From NCBI GenBank assembly GCA_039029315.1, contig JBCCGK010000056.1, positions 9,430 through 73,429 of the forward strand: a DNA stretch of 64,000 bases, written 5' to 3'. The DNA is from JBCCCJ01 sp039029315. GTDB lineage: Bacteria > Bacteroidota > Bacteroidia > J057. How positions within the stretch are numbered: position 1 is the stretch's first letter; each line of letters starts with the position of its first letter. The translations under genes and the position numbers were made by a program. The notes below the pieces were generated by a model. The model had not been told where the DNA came from. It did no database searches and saw nothing but the letters and a program-made list of their open reading frames with translations. This document shows, one piece after another, positions 34,701 through 43,606 of this stretch.

Positions 34701-36401
34701 CATGCCGATCAGGCGAACTCACTGTATCGAAATGATCTCAGCAATGGAAGTGCCTGGGCTGGGTTTAGGTGCATAGGGACAACCTCCAATCGCTCAGGAA
34801 TAGGAACCAAAATCAGGCTGAAGGCTATCATCAATCAACAAGCTGTCTGGCAAATGCGAGAAATCAATGGGCAGAGTGGGGGAGGTAGTGGGAGCCAAAA
34901 CTCCTTGCGACCACTCTTTGGCCTGGGAGATGCGGGCAAAATCGATTCCCTTGTGATCGAATGGCCATCAGGAATTCGCCAGATATTCACCGATCAGCCA
35001 ATCAATCAATACAGAACGCTCACAGAAAGCGCTGGGGCAGAGATTGCTGGCTATGTCTATTATGATGCAAACAGGAATTGCCAAAGAGATGCAGCGGAAG
35101 AAGGAATTCCCAATGTGCAGGTAAATATTGGATCAGAATACAGAGTGGTCACAGATGAGAACGGACGATATCAAGGCTTTGTCAGTACGGAAAGTTACGA
35201 CCTCACTTGCATCACGCCAGACAAATGGCTAGCAGGATGTCAGTCAGGACCTTACACCATTCATGCAGTAGAAGGGAACAGCTACGCTGGAAATCAATTT
35301 GCCCTGCAGCCACTTTCCTCCAAACCTGATCTTCGGGTCTCGGTTTCGCCAACAGCTCTGAGGCGAGGATTTCGAAACTTTTGTTCAATCAATGTGGAAA
35401 ATCAATTGCTGACCACAGCCGATAGTGTAGAGTTGAGATTAACGGTAGACAGTGATTTGGTCTTGCTGAGTAGTACCTTCCCCTGGACCTCTATGTCTTC
35501 CGTAGGAAATCGAGATACCTATCTTTGGAAGATCGATTCTATTGCAGGTTCAGCCCTCAGAACCATTCAAGTGGTAGATTCAGTCTCGGTTACAGCCCCT
35601 CTTGGTGCACAGTCCCAGATTGACGTCAATATCACATCTCCTGATGGAGATTTTGATCCCACAGACAATACTGATTCTAAAAGTGAGGAGATTGTTGGAT
35701 CGGTCGATCCCAATGATATTCAGGTCTGGCCCAAAGGCAAAGGGAGGAAAGGCTTGATCACAGGAACGGAGACACTGACGTACAGGATCCGCTTCCAAAA
35801 TGTTGGAAACTATCATGCGTCTATTGTTCTCATTCATGATACCATTTCCCAGCACCTGAATCTGGAAAGCTTTCAATTTGTCGGGAGTAGTCATCCTTGT
35901 CAGATCATTACCTCCTCTCCCTCTGTGATCAGTTTCAGATTTGATCCCATTCATTTGGCTGATAGCACCCATGATGAACCCAACAGTCATGGATATGTCG
36001 AATACACCATTCAGCCTTATCCCGGGCTAGAGGTTGGATCAGAGATTCCCAATGCTGCTTCTATACAGTTTGATTACAATGAATTCATTCATACCAATAC
36101 TGTGGTGAATACCATCGGCACAAAGGTGTACGACAAACAGGATGTCTTTGTGGTTGTCGCACCCAATCCACTCTTGGAAGAAGGCTGGTGTGAGCTTCGT
36201 ACCTTGAATCAGTTACAATTGTCCATCAACATAGCACGGGCAAATATGTTCACGGCCTTTGGCAAACAGATCAAGAGTTGGGAGAAGATTGATGCGCCAA
36301 GATTCACCATTTCCAGAGACAAGTTAGTGCCCGGAATCTATTATCTCAAAATAGAAGATGAACAAGGAAATGAGTATTTGGCCAAGACAGTGATCAAATA
36401 A
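31767..36401 (+). CDS. Giant secreted FG-GAP/VCBS and ASPIC/UnbV protein with T9SS type A sorting domain
   Basis: A 1544-residue protein with a signal peptide (residues 1-20). Residues ~25-480 look like the IgGFc-binding-type beta domain (FQVYVPPNNDNNGRHVSLL, SDKLVVASQSTKS). Residues ~630-985 hold at least six FG-GAP/VCBS blades, each with a calcium-binding DxDxDG loop (DYDNDGDLD, DMNNDGLLD). An ASPIC/UnbV domain follows (GIGTKIRLKA, INGQSGGGSGSQNSLRPLFGLG), then an SdrD-B-like repeat (GYVYYDANRNCQRDAAEEGI), a DUF11-like pair of domains with SVDPNDIQVWPKGKG, and the sorting domain (~1460-1544; VVVAPNPLLEEG, KIEDEQGNEYLAKTVIK). It is presumably a calcium-stabilised surface adhesin or structural protein. 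It is monocistronic, with a terminator and a repeat after it. Confidence 0.9.
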   Translation: MKQIYPLFLILLSLVSQAFATGEASTYFQVYVPPNNDNNGRHVSLLVTAIYDSTSFTILDDDRDGDSDDTVSGMLQAGQTYVLFIKDNDVNDDAGGKQDGDYFIITSDKLVVASQSTKSDWQHDWVPATNKSSKGNRFFVYAPPTSYSRRDLNVFAYEDSTWVTITRISTSLTESTGYTSVDIGAGTQVVHRQLNIGEDLIFTHTDGRDIMDTGGTYLVESSSDVTLQYGALWKNSRDGGGFVPSSNGTSSGELFYFSVPYQASREQEIRIVSWDDNNQVDLDYYEQGRWKALNDWELDQLEPGEWISYSGNKNKVFRVRCTPGKKVSVFEANWLETGAPGTSDIASMVSSRDGTTAGTEFLVYMAPPGRENNCTDPFTGNKLSYGSHAYIFAKDSATVNVSDANTNGQRIKRTYSIPKGAYVDCMLDLAQWKYIYNGNGKPTSGGERPYLVIRSDQPVSVFNTNFNDNWMSYFGTSLNQGFSLNGTVNDSVLSPLDTVKVSTSIAFDGNSDLVNPEVELFLGDGFTHVASHFINETDLDTMQGVVSTIPGTNQTHITFSPSADLENGKSYKVQCDGILNYQYQNGDWVEKNDIIQTEVVLTGILDGVPEQTSYTENIVVDDLDRPTFELTDVSASSLAQDLSDSWSAAWGDMDNDGFEDIMVTEYDESQASYLYKNQGDGTFRKDLAAGDLITDLKNSLGSSCGDFDNDGDLDIFVVNTSMSVNHLYENDGSGNFSSIEAGDLTSYGGYSHSTSWVDMNNDGLLDICVVDYHPTRFNTLYLNNGDKTFSRVEENTLTQDVFSSRGAVWGDYDNDGDQDVYVPNTAGVNFFYQNDGNGRFSRIESGPELGPVLNSSGACWGDYDNDGDLDLFVANASGANNGLYRNNGDGTFTAISGDPVVTDGGHSHGASWGDLDNDGDLDLVVGNDQDKVNFYYLNNGDGTFSRAYSKAVLETENSLAIATADYDNDGDLDIYVANHADQANSLYRNDLSNGSAWAGFRCIGTTSNRSGIGTKIRLKAIINQQAVWQMREINGQSGGGSGSQNSLRPLFGLGDAGKIDSLVIEWPSGIRQIFTDQPINQYRTLTESAGAEIAGYVYYDANRNCQRDAAEEGIPNVQVNIGSEYRVVTDENGRYQGFVSTESYDLTCITPDKWLAGCQSGPYTIHAVEGNSYAGNQFALQPLSSKPDLRVSVSPTALRRGFRNFCSINVENQLLTTADSVELRLTVDSDLVLLSSTFPWTSMSSVGNRDTYLWKIDSIAGSALRTIQVVDSVSVTAPLGAQSQIDVNITSPDGDFDPTDNTDSKSEEIVGSVDPNDIQVWPKGKGRKGLITGTETLTYRIRFQNVGNYHASIVLIHDTISQHLNLESFQFVGSSHPCQIITSSPSVISFRFDPIHLADSTHDEPNSHGYVEYTIQPYPGLEVGSEIPNAASIQFDYNEFIHTNTVVNTIGTKVYDKQDVFVVVAPNPLLEEGWCELRTLNQLQLSINIARANMFTAFGKQIKSWEKIDAPRFTISRDKLVPGIYYLKIEDEQGNEYLAKTVIK

Positions 36402-36428
36402 ATGAGAGCCAGACATCAGAAATGAAAG

Positions 36429-36465
36429 CAGGGAGGGGAATCATGAAATTCCTGTCCCTGTTCTC
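36429..36465 (+). terminator. Intrinsic terminator after the FG-GAP gene
   Basis: CAGGGA (36429-36434) pairs with TCCCTG (36455-36460), with an inner GGAAT/ATTCC stem, followed by TTCTCTTTC. It is 28 bp after the stop codon. Confidence 0.65.
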
Positions 36466-36475
36466 TTTCGGACTA

Positions 36476-36638
36476 AGAGACTGATTGGAAATCAATTACT
36501 TATTTTTTGTATGCGTCTTTTTTCCTCATTCTTCGGCTTTTTTTGTTCTCATAGCACCACTATGAAAACAAAAAAGGGCCTTGGCTGAGAAAAAAATACT
36601 CCATAAAAATTCTCAGCACAGATTCCAAAACAGTCTCT
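36476..36638 (-). repeat. 'AGAGACTGTTTG' inverted-repeat element, copy 1 (163 bp)
   Basis: The ends AGAGACTG and CAGTCTCT are inverted copies. The interior has a strong hairpin, TTTTTTGTTCTCATAG facing TATGAAAACAAAAAA. It matches copies at 46864-47026 and 47390-47558, which lie in the other orientation, and a shorter one at 44198-44402. It sits between two convergent genes and may also act as a two-way terminator. Confidence 0.85.
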
Positions 36639-36660
36639 AAGCTGAAAGAATCAATGCCGA

Positions 36661-39600
36661 CTACCAAATTCCGATTCCAGCCTGTTGGACAGATTTTTTG
36701 AGTCCCATCAATTGTTGTTGTTGGAAAGGCTCAAATGCCTGCTGAAACATCTTCCACTTGTTCTGTGCATGAGTGAGTTGGGTTGCCTGATTGGGACTGG
36801 AGGGGGCCAATGGATGATCCAACAGATATTGGGTTTGATACAAGACAGAAATCATGACAGCGGGATCACGAAAAATCCCTTGTACCTTTTTGCCCAATAA
36901 AGCTTCCTTATGTGCTTGAAGCTGCATCTTGAACCCTTTTAGTTGTTTCTCAAGTGCGGGATTGGGATTGCTGTTAAGCTTGCTTCCTATGAAGGTGAGA
37001 CTTTTTTCAAGACTGCGAATCTGGTCTGCTGTAGCCGTTACCTTGGCAGCCAATTGGAGAAATTCCATTATCATCTGCTCTTTCTTCTGAATCTCCGAAT
37101 CGCTGATGGAGAGGCGAGGATCTGCCACTACTTGTATATCAGTTGTTGCCTGCTGATTCTGATAGCTGATGCTTGCAACATATGTGCCGGGAGGAACCGC
37201 GAATCCTCCTTTAGGCGCCATTATTTTGCTTGGTTTGGCCAGAGTGGCAAGTCTTACGGCATCCCTGTCCAACTTCCAATTGACACGATTGATGCCATTT
37301 TGGGGCACTTGATACAAGGTTCTGAGCAGTTCGCCGGATTTCTTCCGAATCTCAATTTTGACTTGTTTGTCTAAGGGCATTTTGTCTGAATGGGCTTTTG
37401 AGGCTTCATCGATCTTGAGCGCATAGGTGATCAATGCACCATAAGGTCGATTCTCACCCTTGTAGAGGAAGTCTCCAACTTTTCCTTCCCGATAGCCAAT
37501 CGATTCACCTATGATGGCAAGAATGGCCTGTGGAGGATCGAAGACTGTAATCGGTTTGTTCAGAAGCTGTGTTCCTTGAGCGGCTATTGCGCGGAGAGGA
37601 CGAATATCATCCAGAATCCAGAAAGACCTGCCAAAGGTGCCAATGACCAAATCGTGATCTCTTGGGTGAATGACCAAATCTCTGGTTGGGACCGTTGGAT
37701 ATCCATGTGTCCATCGATGCCAATGATCTCCTGCATCTATGCTGACATACAATCCATCATCTGTCCCACAAAAATACAGATGGGGTTCGATGGGATCTTG
37801 CTCAAAGCAATAAGCAAAGCTGTTCACATCAGATTGATCAACTATTCGTTCCCATTTTTTCCCAAAATTGCTGGTTCGGAATATGTAGGGTTGATGATTT
37901 CCTCTTCTATGATCATCAAATACCACAAAAGCTTCCCCGGCTGTATGCGTAGAGGCTTTGATGTGAGGGACCCATGTCTGAGCCGGCACATCTGGAATAC
38001 GATCAATCAGATTGCTCCAGCTCTTGCCCCCATCTTGTGTAAGCTGAACATTGCCATCATCAGTCCCAACCCATATGACCCCTTGCTGTACAGGACTGGG
38101 AGCAATGCTGATGATGGTGGTATAGTTCTCTGCCCCCGTAACATCGAAACTCAGTCCGCCAGATCTGAGAGAGCGTTGTTTGGAAGGATCGTTGGTGGTC
38201 AAGTCCGGGGAGATGATCTCCCAACTATTGCCATAATCTGAACTTTTGTGCAAATACTGAGATCCATAGTAGACAGTCTTGTTGTCAAAGGGATCGATCC
38301 CGATACCAGTATTCCAGTTGAAACGTAGATATTCACCTTCTGGATGAATGGGCTTGATTTTGAGCAATTGCCCCGAAGATCGATGATAGCGAACGAGATT
38401 GCCTGCTTGCCCCATGGCATATCCATATTGACTGTCCATAGGATCTGGGACTACATCAAATCCGTCTCCCACACTGAGTCGCTGCCAGTATAGATTGCGT
38501 ATGCCTCCCTTGAACCAGGTTTGGCTGGGACCGATCCATGATCCATTGTCTTGAAGACCGCCATAGACATTGTAAGGAATGTCGTTGTCCACCCTGACAT
38601 GATAGAATTGAGCCAGGGGGAGGTGATCAACAAAATCCCATTTCTTCCCCCTGTCTTGGGTGATATGAAGACCTCCATCATTGCCAATGAGGATATAATC
38701 AGGGTCTTCTGGATGTGACCACCAGGCATGATGATCTGTATGGATCTTTGAACTGCTTCCGAAGACACGCCACGTCTTTCCACCATCTTCGCTGACTGTT
38801 ACATTGGTTGCGATGCTGTACAGTCGGTTTTCATTTTTGCTGTCTACGTAGATGTCTGCATAGTAAAAAGGTCTGCCACCGATATTTTTGGCTTCGGGGG
38901 GAGATCTACGTTCCCATTTTTCTCCTCCATTGGTCGATCTGAAAATACCTGTCTGCTTTGATTCGATATAGGCGTATACATAGGAAGAATTAGAAGGTGA
39001 AAAAGACAGTCCGATTCTGCCCAATTCACCAGACGGAAGCCCTTGTTTGTCCGTGATTTGCTTCCATGATTCTCCTCCATCATAGCTGAGATACAGGCCA
39101 GATCCAGCACCACCTGATCTGAAATAATCAGGGTTTCGTCTGTGCGACCACATTGCAGCAAGTAATTTATTGGGGTTGGAAGGATCTATCACCAGATCTG
39201 CACAACCTGTTTCCTGATCGATGTACAAGGTTTTTGACCAACTTTTGCCTCCATCTATGGATTTGTAGATACCCCGGTGCTCGCTATCCTTCCAGGCAGA
39301 CCCTTCGACACCTGCCCAGACAATGTCAGGATTGTCTGGGTGGACAATGACTCTATGAATGAGGTGTGTCTGTTCCAGGCCGATCTGTTGCCAGCTGTTT
39401 CCTCCATCTAGACTTTTGTACATTCCTTGCCCCTCATTGTGGCTATTCCGGGGGTTGCCTTCTCCGGTTCCTACATAGATCAGGTTGGGATTGTGTTGGT
39501 AGATAGCGATGCTGCCAATAGAGGCGGTTTTTTCTTGATTAAATATGGGGTCAAAGGTGAATCCCGCATTTGTTGATTTCCAGATACCGCCTGCAGCTGT

Positions 39601-39792
39601 CCCTAGATAGATCTCTTTGAGATTGGAGAGATTCACATCTATGGCTGTCACGCGACCACTCATTCCTGCAGGACCGATATTTCTGGTTTTCATCCCCTGA
39701 AACAAGGATAAATCCAGATCCTGAGCAGAAAGATTGGATAGAGTGAGAAGGCACAACAGAAAAGAAAGGAGGGAGTGGAGTTGGCGTTGCAT
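36661..39792 (-). CDS. Secreted sortilin/VPS10-like BNR-repeat propeller protein
   Basis: Read from the ATG at 39790-39792 (1043 residues), because this start gives a clean signal peptide (MQRQLHSLLSFLLCLLTLSNLSAQ); the frame is open another 71 codons upstream, into the divergent regulator gene's leader. The body is a repeated beta-propeller with Asp-box/BNR motifs (GIWKSTNAGFTFDP, GMYKSLDGGNSWQQ, GIYKSIDGGKSWSK, GLYVSIDAGDHWHRW), as in sortilin-like proteins and the WD40/YVTN/BNR family of Bacteroidota. A later Ig-like segment (GGFAVPPGTYVASISYQNQ) and a helical C-terminus follow. No T9SS sorting domain is present, so it is expected in the periplasm or outer membrane. The family is annotated as glycosidase-like by analogy; no catalytic residues are evident. 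Confidence 0.88.
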   Translation of the reverse strand: MQRQLHSLLSFLLCLLTLSNLSAQDLDLSLFQGMKTRNIGPAGMSGRVTAIDVNLSNLKEIYLGTAAGGIWKSTNAGFTFDPIFNQEKTASIGSIAIYQHNPNLIYVGTGEGNPRNSHNEGQGMYKSLDGGNSWQQIGLEQTHLIHRVIVHPDNPDIVWAGVEGSAWKDSEHRGIYKSIDGGKSWSKTLYIDQETGCADLVIDPSNPNKLLAAMWSHRRNPDYFRSGGAGSGLYLSYDGGESWKQITDKQGLPSGELGRIGLSFSPSNSSYVYAYIESKQTGIFRSTNGGEKWERRSPPEAKNIGGRPFYYADIYVDSKNENRLYSIATNVTVSEDGGKTWRVFGSSSKIHTDHHAWWSHPEDPDYILIGNDGGLHITQDRGKKWDFVDHLPLAQFYHVRVDNDIPYNVYGGLQDNGSWIGPSQTWFKGGIRNLYWQRLSVGDGFDVVPDPMDSQYGYAMGQAGNLVRYHRSSGQLLKIKPIHPEGEYLRFNWNTGIGIDPFDNKTVYYGSQYLHKSSDYGNSWEIISPDLTTNDPSKQRSLRSGGLSFDVTGAENYTTIISIAPSPVQQGVIWVGTDDGNVQLTQDGGKSWSNLIDRIPDVPAQTWVPHIKASTHTAGEAFVVFDDHRRGNHQPYIFRTSNFGKKWERIVDQSDVNSFAYCFEQDPIEPHLYFCGTDDGLYVSIDAGDHWHRWTHGYPTVPTRDLVIHPRDHDLVIGTFGRSFWILDDIRPLRAIAAQGTQLLNKPITVFDPPQAILAIIGESIGYREGKVGDFLYKGENRPYGALITYALKIDEASKAHSDKMPLDKQVKIEIRKKSGELLRTLYQVPQNGINRVNWKLDRDAVRLATLAKPSKIMAPKGGFAVPPGTYVASISYQNQQATTDIQVVADPRLSISDSEIQKKEQMIMEFLQLAAKVTATADQIRSLEKSLTFIGSKLNSNPNPALEKQLKGFKMQLQAHKEALLGKKVQGIFRDPAVMISVLYQTQYLLDHPLAPSSPNQATQLTHAQNKWKMFQQAFEPFQQQQLMGLKKSVQQAGIGIW

Positions 39793-39927
39793 AAGGGCAA
39801 AGTTTTTTGAAAGGGTAAGGTACAGCAAAAAGGAGTGCTGGCCAAACCGGGATATTGACTCAAAAACCATCAATTGTTCTGCTATCTGACAAAAAGGGGA
39901 AGGCAACATCTGTATGTTTGCTATTGT

Positions 39928-40806
39928 ATGGTATATGAATTTTCCAAATCTGGTTTGCAAGGGGTATTTCGATTGAGTGAAGACCCGCATTTTTTGCGAC
40001 AACAATTGTCAGCGAATTCCAAGCTGATTCATATTTTTTGGAACAGGCAAGCGGTCCCAATCTGGATACAAGTTGATGGAATTCCAACCCAGCTTCTGCC
40101 CAATCATGTTACGACGGCTACCTACTTTCAACAGGTGCGTGTGTCGCCTGCGTCTCCGCCTCTAACAACTTTTTCATTCAATCGGGAATTCTATTGTATT
40201 TCTGATCATGATGAGGAAGTGTCCTGCAATGGAATCATCTTCTTTGGTGCCCACAAGATTCCGGTCATTCAGCTGGATGAGGAAGAAAAAAGGAAGTTTG
40301 ACCTTTTGTATGCCGTCTTTCTGGATGAATTTACCACGCATGACAATATTCAGGGAGAAATGCTGGCCATGCTTCTCAAGCGATTGATCATCAAACTCAC
40401 ACGCCTGGCCAAACAACAAGTTCTGCCTGCATCTCTTCGTCCCCAGCAGGCTGACATCATTCGTCGATTTCATGTATTGGTAGACCTGCACTTTAGGTCC
40501 TGCAAAAGAGTAGGGGAGTACGCAGAGATGCTGAACAAATCGAGCAAAACCCTGTCGAATCTATTCGCCAAGCATCAGCAACCATCACCACTCAGGATGA
40601 TTCACGAGCGGATTGTATTGGAAGCAAAGCGACTGTTGCGATATTCTGACAAGACCTCTCGGGAAATCGCGTTTGAGTTAGGATTTGAGGAAGTGGCGAC
40701 TTTTCATAAAATGTTCAAGAAAATCACGAAACAGACCCCGCTGGACTTCCGAAAAAGCAGCAAAACACGAGAAGGGGAAAAATCGACAATCATTCGGGCA
40801 AAGTGA
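39928..40806 (+). CDS. AraC-family transcriptional regulator
   Basis: A 292-residue protein from the ATG at 39928; a TTG at 39874 would add 18 residues but those are not typical. The N-terminal ~180 residues look like a cupin-type sensor domain (HIFWNRQAVPIWIQVDG, FYCISDHDEEVSCNGIIFFG). The C-terminal ~100 residues are the two helix-turn-helices of the AraC/XylS class: RVGEYAEMLNKSSKTLSNLF and SREIAFELGFEEVATFHKMF, ending KKITKQTPLDFRK. It is divergent from the BNR gene and 74 bp upstream of a carboxymuconolactone-decarboxylase-like gene, which is its most likely target. Its ligand is unknown. Confidence 0.92.
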   Translation: MVYEFSKSGLQGVFRLSEDPHFLRQQLSANSKLIHIFWNRQAVPIWIQVDGIPTQLLPNHVTTATYFQQVRVSPASPPLTTFSFNREFYCISDHDEEVSCNGIIFFGAHKIPVIQLDEEEKRKFDLLYAVFLDEFTTHDNIQGEMLAMLLKRLIIKLTRLAKQQVLPASLRPQQADIIRRFHVLVDLHFRSCKRVGEYAEMLNKSSKTLSNLFAKHQQPSPLRMIHERIVLEAKRLLRYSDKTSREIAFELGFEEVATFHKMFKKITKQTPLDFRKSSKTREGEKSTIIRAK

Positions 40807-40880
40807 ACGCTTCTTTTGGGCCTGTTCTCCCTGATCTTTGTGAGGTAATCAAATGTTTCATTCATCACAAAGAATCAATT

Positions 40881-41429
40881 ATGACAACTTTTAATGTTCC
40901 TACCCAAAACGAAGTCAGCGCGCAAAATCAGGCAATCTTTGATCAGTTGAAGCAAGGAGTTGGATTCGTGCCCAATTTGTATGCCACCTATGCCTACTCC
41001 GATACAGCCTTGGGGGACTACCTGAGTCTTCAAGGGCGAAAAAGCAGCCTCAAAGCCAAAGAGAAGGAGGTCATCAATTTGGTGGTCAGCCAAATCAATG
41101 GGTGTCGATACTGTCAAAGTGCGCATACAGCTTTGGGCAAAATGAATGGGTTCACAGAGGAGCAAATCCTTGAATTGCGTGGCGGAAGTGCTTCATTTGA
41201 TCCCAAGCTGGACGCCCTGGCAAAATTTGTCAAGGACATCACCCTGAACAGAAGCAAGCCAAGTCAGGAGAGCGTAGAGAATTTCTTTGCCGCAGGCTAT
41301 GACAAAGCCAATCTTGTGGATGTACTCTTTGTTATTGGAGACAAATTTATCAGCAACTTCCTCCATGGAGTAACCCAAATTCCTATCGACTTCCCCCTTG
41401 CTCAGGAGCTTGATCTCGTGCAAGCGTAA
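40881..41429 (+). CDS. Carboxymuconolactone decarboxylase/AhpD-like protein
   Basis: A 182-residue protein from the ATG at 40881. A GTG at 40803 overlaps the AraC stop and is in frame, but the added residues do not look like the family, so the ATG is preferred. The signature is the redox CxxC with downstream histidine: C75-R-Y-C78...H82 in INGCRYCQSAHT. In AhpD these residues reduce peroxiredoxin; many members act as alkylhydroperoxidases or of unknown peroxidase role, so a decarboxylase activity should not be assumed. Its position after the AraC-type regulator suggests induced expression, as seen for other AraC/CMD pairs. Confidence 0.9.
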   Translation: MTTFNVPTQNEVSAQNQAIFDQLKQGVGFVPNLYATYAYSDTALGDYLSLQGRKSSLKAKEKEVINLVVSQINGCRYCQSAHTALGKMNGFTEEQILELRGGSASFDPKLDALAKFVKDITLNRSKPSQESVENFFAAGYDKANLVDVLFVIGDKFISNFLHGVTQIPIDFPLAQELDLVQA

Positions 41430-41497
41430 GTGTATAGTTTTTCATATTGATACCGGAGGCATTTGATCGGGAGAAATGATGCCTTCGGTATCCCCGC

Positions 41498-42361
41498 TTA
41501 TCCACCAAAGGCTGTTTCTTCCAGACCTTGTACATCGGTTTCCACAACAAAGACATGTCCCGCAAGCGGTTGTTGCGCTTTTACCTCAGGCTTCAGGCGA
41601 GTCCAGGCAGAAGTAATGAAGAGTTGATTGAGATCTGGTCCTCCAAACATGACACTGGTAGGACGTTGGACCGGGACTTCTACAATTTTGTCAATTTGTC
41701 CGTCGGGACTATATCTGACGACGCGCCACCCATCCCATTTGGCAGACCATAAGTAGCCTTGGCTGTCCACGGTCATCCCATCAGGATAACAGTCCGTATC
41801 TTTTACCAGAACACGTTCGTTGCTGATGGCTGAGTTAGCTGGATTGTAGTCATAGGCATAGATACGCTGCGTGCCAGAGTCTGCGTAATACATGGTTTTG
41901 TGGTCGGGACTCCATCCGAGGCCGTTGGAGACGATGGCGCCTGCCCGGACCATATGAATGGTTCCATCTGGATCAAGTCGATACAAAGAGCCTTTGGCTT
42001 CCCGCTCTTGATCGTGCATGGTCCCTGCCCAAAAGCACCCGCGCGGATCACATTTGCCATCATTGAATCGATTGTCGGGGAGATGGGACTCCGGATCTGC
42101 AATCGGAGTCAATGCCTGACTGTCAAAATCAAAATGGTGAAAACCGTTTCGCAAAGCAAGGACAGCTCCTCCTCCCTGTCGGAAGGCGAAGCTGCCAATA
42201 TGTGTGGGCAAGTCCCATGTTTGATAGGTATTCGATTCCGGATGCCATCTATGGATGGATGGATAGTCGATATCAATCCAATACAAGGATTGTTCCTTGG
42301 CAGACCATAAAGGCCCCTCGCCAAGTTTGTTTGCAGAAGGATAGGCTACCTGAGCTTTCAT
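41498..42361 (-). CDS. SMP-30/gluconolactonase/LRE-family lactonase
   Basis: A 287-residue six-bladed beta-propeller. The metal-binding residues of the family are in place: Glu15 in NKLGEGPLW, Asn in DNRFNDGKCDPRGCFWAGTM, Asn in VSNGLGWSPDHKTMYYADSG, and the catalytic Asp in YPDGMTVDSQGYLW. Members hydrolyse sugar lactones using a divalent metal ion. No signal peptide is visible, so it is probably cytosolic and could process a sugar-acid intermediate. No sugar-acid pathway gene is nearby, so the substrate is open. Confidence 0.92.
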   Translation of the reverse strand: MKAQVAYPSANKLGEGPLWSAKEQSLYWIDIDYPSIHRWHPESNTYQTWDLPTHIGSFAFRQGGGAVLALRNGFHHFDFDSQALTPIADPESHLPDNRFNDGKCDPRGCFWAGTMHDQEREAKGSLYRLDPDGTIHMVRAGAIVSNGLGWSPDHKTMYYADSGTQRIYAYDYNPANSAISNERVLVKDTDCYPDGMTVDSQGYLWSAKWDGWRVVRYSPDGQIDKIVEVPVQRPTSVMFGGPDLNQLFITSAWTRLKPEVKAQQPLAGHVFVVETDVQGLEETAFGG

Positions 42362-42387
42362 ATAGCTAAGATAGAGAAGGGAAAAAC

Positions 42388-43371
42388 TTATTCCAATCCT
42401 TCGCTTTGCTCTTCTCCAAACAGACCGCCTCTGGAGGCAACCATTGGAGGAGGATTCATATTGGTGGTGATGTACCTCTTGGAGACATATCCTTCTCGTT
42501 TGACTCCATTGACGGTGCCTCTGATTTGAATCCAGCGATTGTTTACCCTGCCTTTGGTCGCGGATTGGTGATAGGTATCGTCCAGGATGTCAACCTCTGA
42601 TCCATGGGCCATTGCACCGATTTTGGTAGAGGCTTTGATGATGGGTTGAGAGCGCAGATTCAAAAAATCACCCGGAGTGTGTACTTTGGCTTTGCCAAAT
42701 GGAAGGAATGATCTTGGGTCCTTGAAGGCGGTTTCGCCAGTCGTAGATTGAGAATAGACTGCATTCTGGAAATCCTCCATCGGGAAGGCTGGGCCTGGAT
42801 CTACTTTTCTGACAGGAGAAATATCATCATGCCCCAACACCAGGGGAAGATTGTAGGTCTGAACCAGCAGACGAGTCAATTGGTATGCTGAATCCAGTTG
42901 GGCCTGGGGAAATTTGTGCCACAGAAAGGATTCCGCAGAATCATTTTTGTGTTTGCCCATAAATACATCTTCCTGAGAAACCCTGCCTCTGTACAAGTTG
43001 CGATACACCCCATTGTCATCCTTGGTAATCGGACCATAGTTGACCAACTCAATACCGATAGAGCGTCTGTTCCAGTCTTCTCTTCCATCCCATTCACTCT
43101 TTCCAGCATGCCAGGCAATCTCATTGAAATCCAGCATCTGGTAAATTTTTCCGTTGGGATCAATGACGATCTGCACAGATACACCAGCTTCTCCCCGGAG
43201 GGTGCTGAGGGTACTTTTGGTGCCTGCGGCGGTAAAGTGAATGATCACTGCTTCCAGCATCCCGGCATCAAAAGCTCCATAGGTTTTAGCTGTAGGATTT
43301 TTGCTTCTTTTGGGACGCCGGTATTTTTGGACAAGTCCTCCTTCTACAAGACGGTTTTTGACAATTTTCAT
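42388..43371 (-). CDS. N-acetylmuramoyl-L-alanine amidase (Amidase_2) with C-terminal SH3 domain
   Basis: Read from the ATG at 43369-43371 (327 residues). The frame is open to 43563, and one of the upstream starts would add a hydrophobic segment (SLIWFFGLALIYS), so a secreted form cannot be excluded. Residues ~35-210 are the zinc amidase fold: VIIHFTAAGT, HAGKSEWDGREDWNRRSIGIELVNYG and LGHDDISPVRKVDPGPAFPM carry the likely metal and catalytic residues. Residues ~225-305 are an SH3b domain (FLNLRSQP, WIQIRGTVNGVKREGYVSKRYI) that could bind peptidoglycan. It would cut the bond between the glycan and the stem peptide. The nearby dipeptide epimerase can use such peptides, although the genes are not in one operon. 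Confidence 0.87.
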   Translation of the reverse strand: MKIVKNRLVEGGLVQKYRRPKRSKNPTAKTYGAFDAGMLEAVIIHFTAAGTKSTLSTLRGEAGVSVQIVIDPNGKIYQMLDFNEIAWHAGKSEWDGREDWNRRSIGIELVNYGPITKDDNGVYRNLYRGRVSQEDVFMGKHKNDSAESFLWHKFPQAQLDSAYQLTRLLVQTYNLPLVLGHDDISPVRKVDPGPAFPMEDFQNAVYSQSTTGETAFKDPRSFLPFGKAKVHTPGDFLNLRSQPIIKASTKIGAMAHGSEVDILDDTYHQSATKGRVNNRWIQIRGTVNGVKREGYVSKRYITTNMNPPPMVASRGGLFGEEQSEGLE

Positions 43372-43606
43372 TCGGGAGTGATTTAGGTCTAAATAGAATA
43401 GTTGTGGATGTTTGTTTGTGTCAGATATTCTTATCTGACGTGGAAAGCATGAATATATCAATGCTAGCCCAAAAAACCATATCAAAGAGAAATAGCTTGG
43501 TGGATTATTGGATAATTGGGATGAATTGTTCATATTTCTTCGCAAGCTCCCTGATACAACCATGCCTTACTCTCTGTACTCCATCCAACCATCTACTGAT
43601 ATTCCT

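Noticed and set aside
40803..40880. GTG start of the CMD-family gene overlapping the AraC stop codon
   Set aside because: The added residues do not fit the family, and the ATG at 40881 gives a standard N-terminus.
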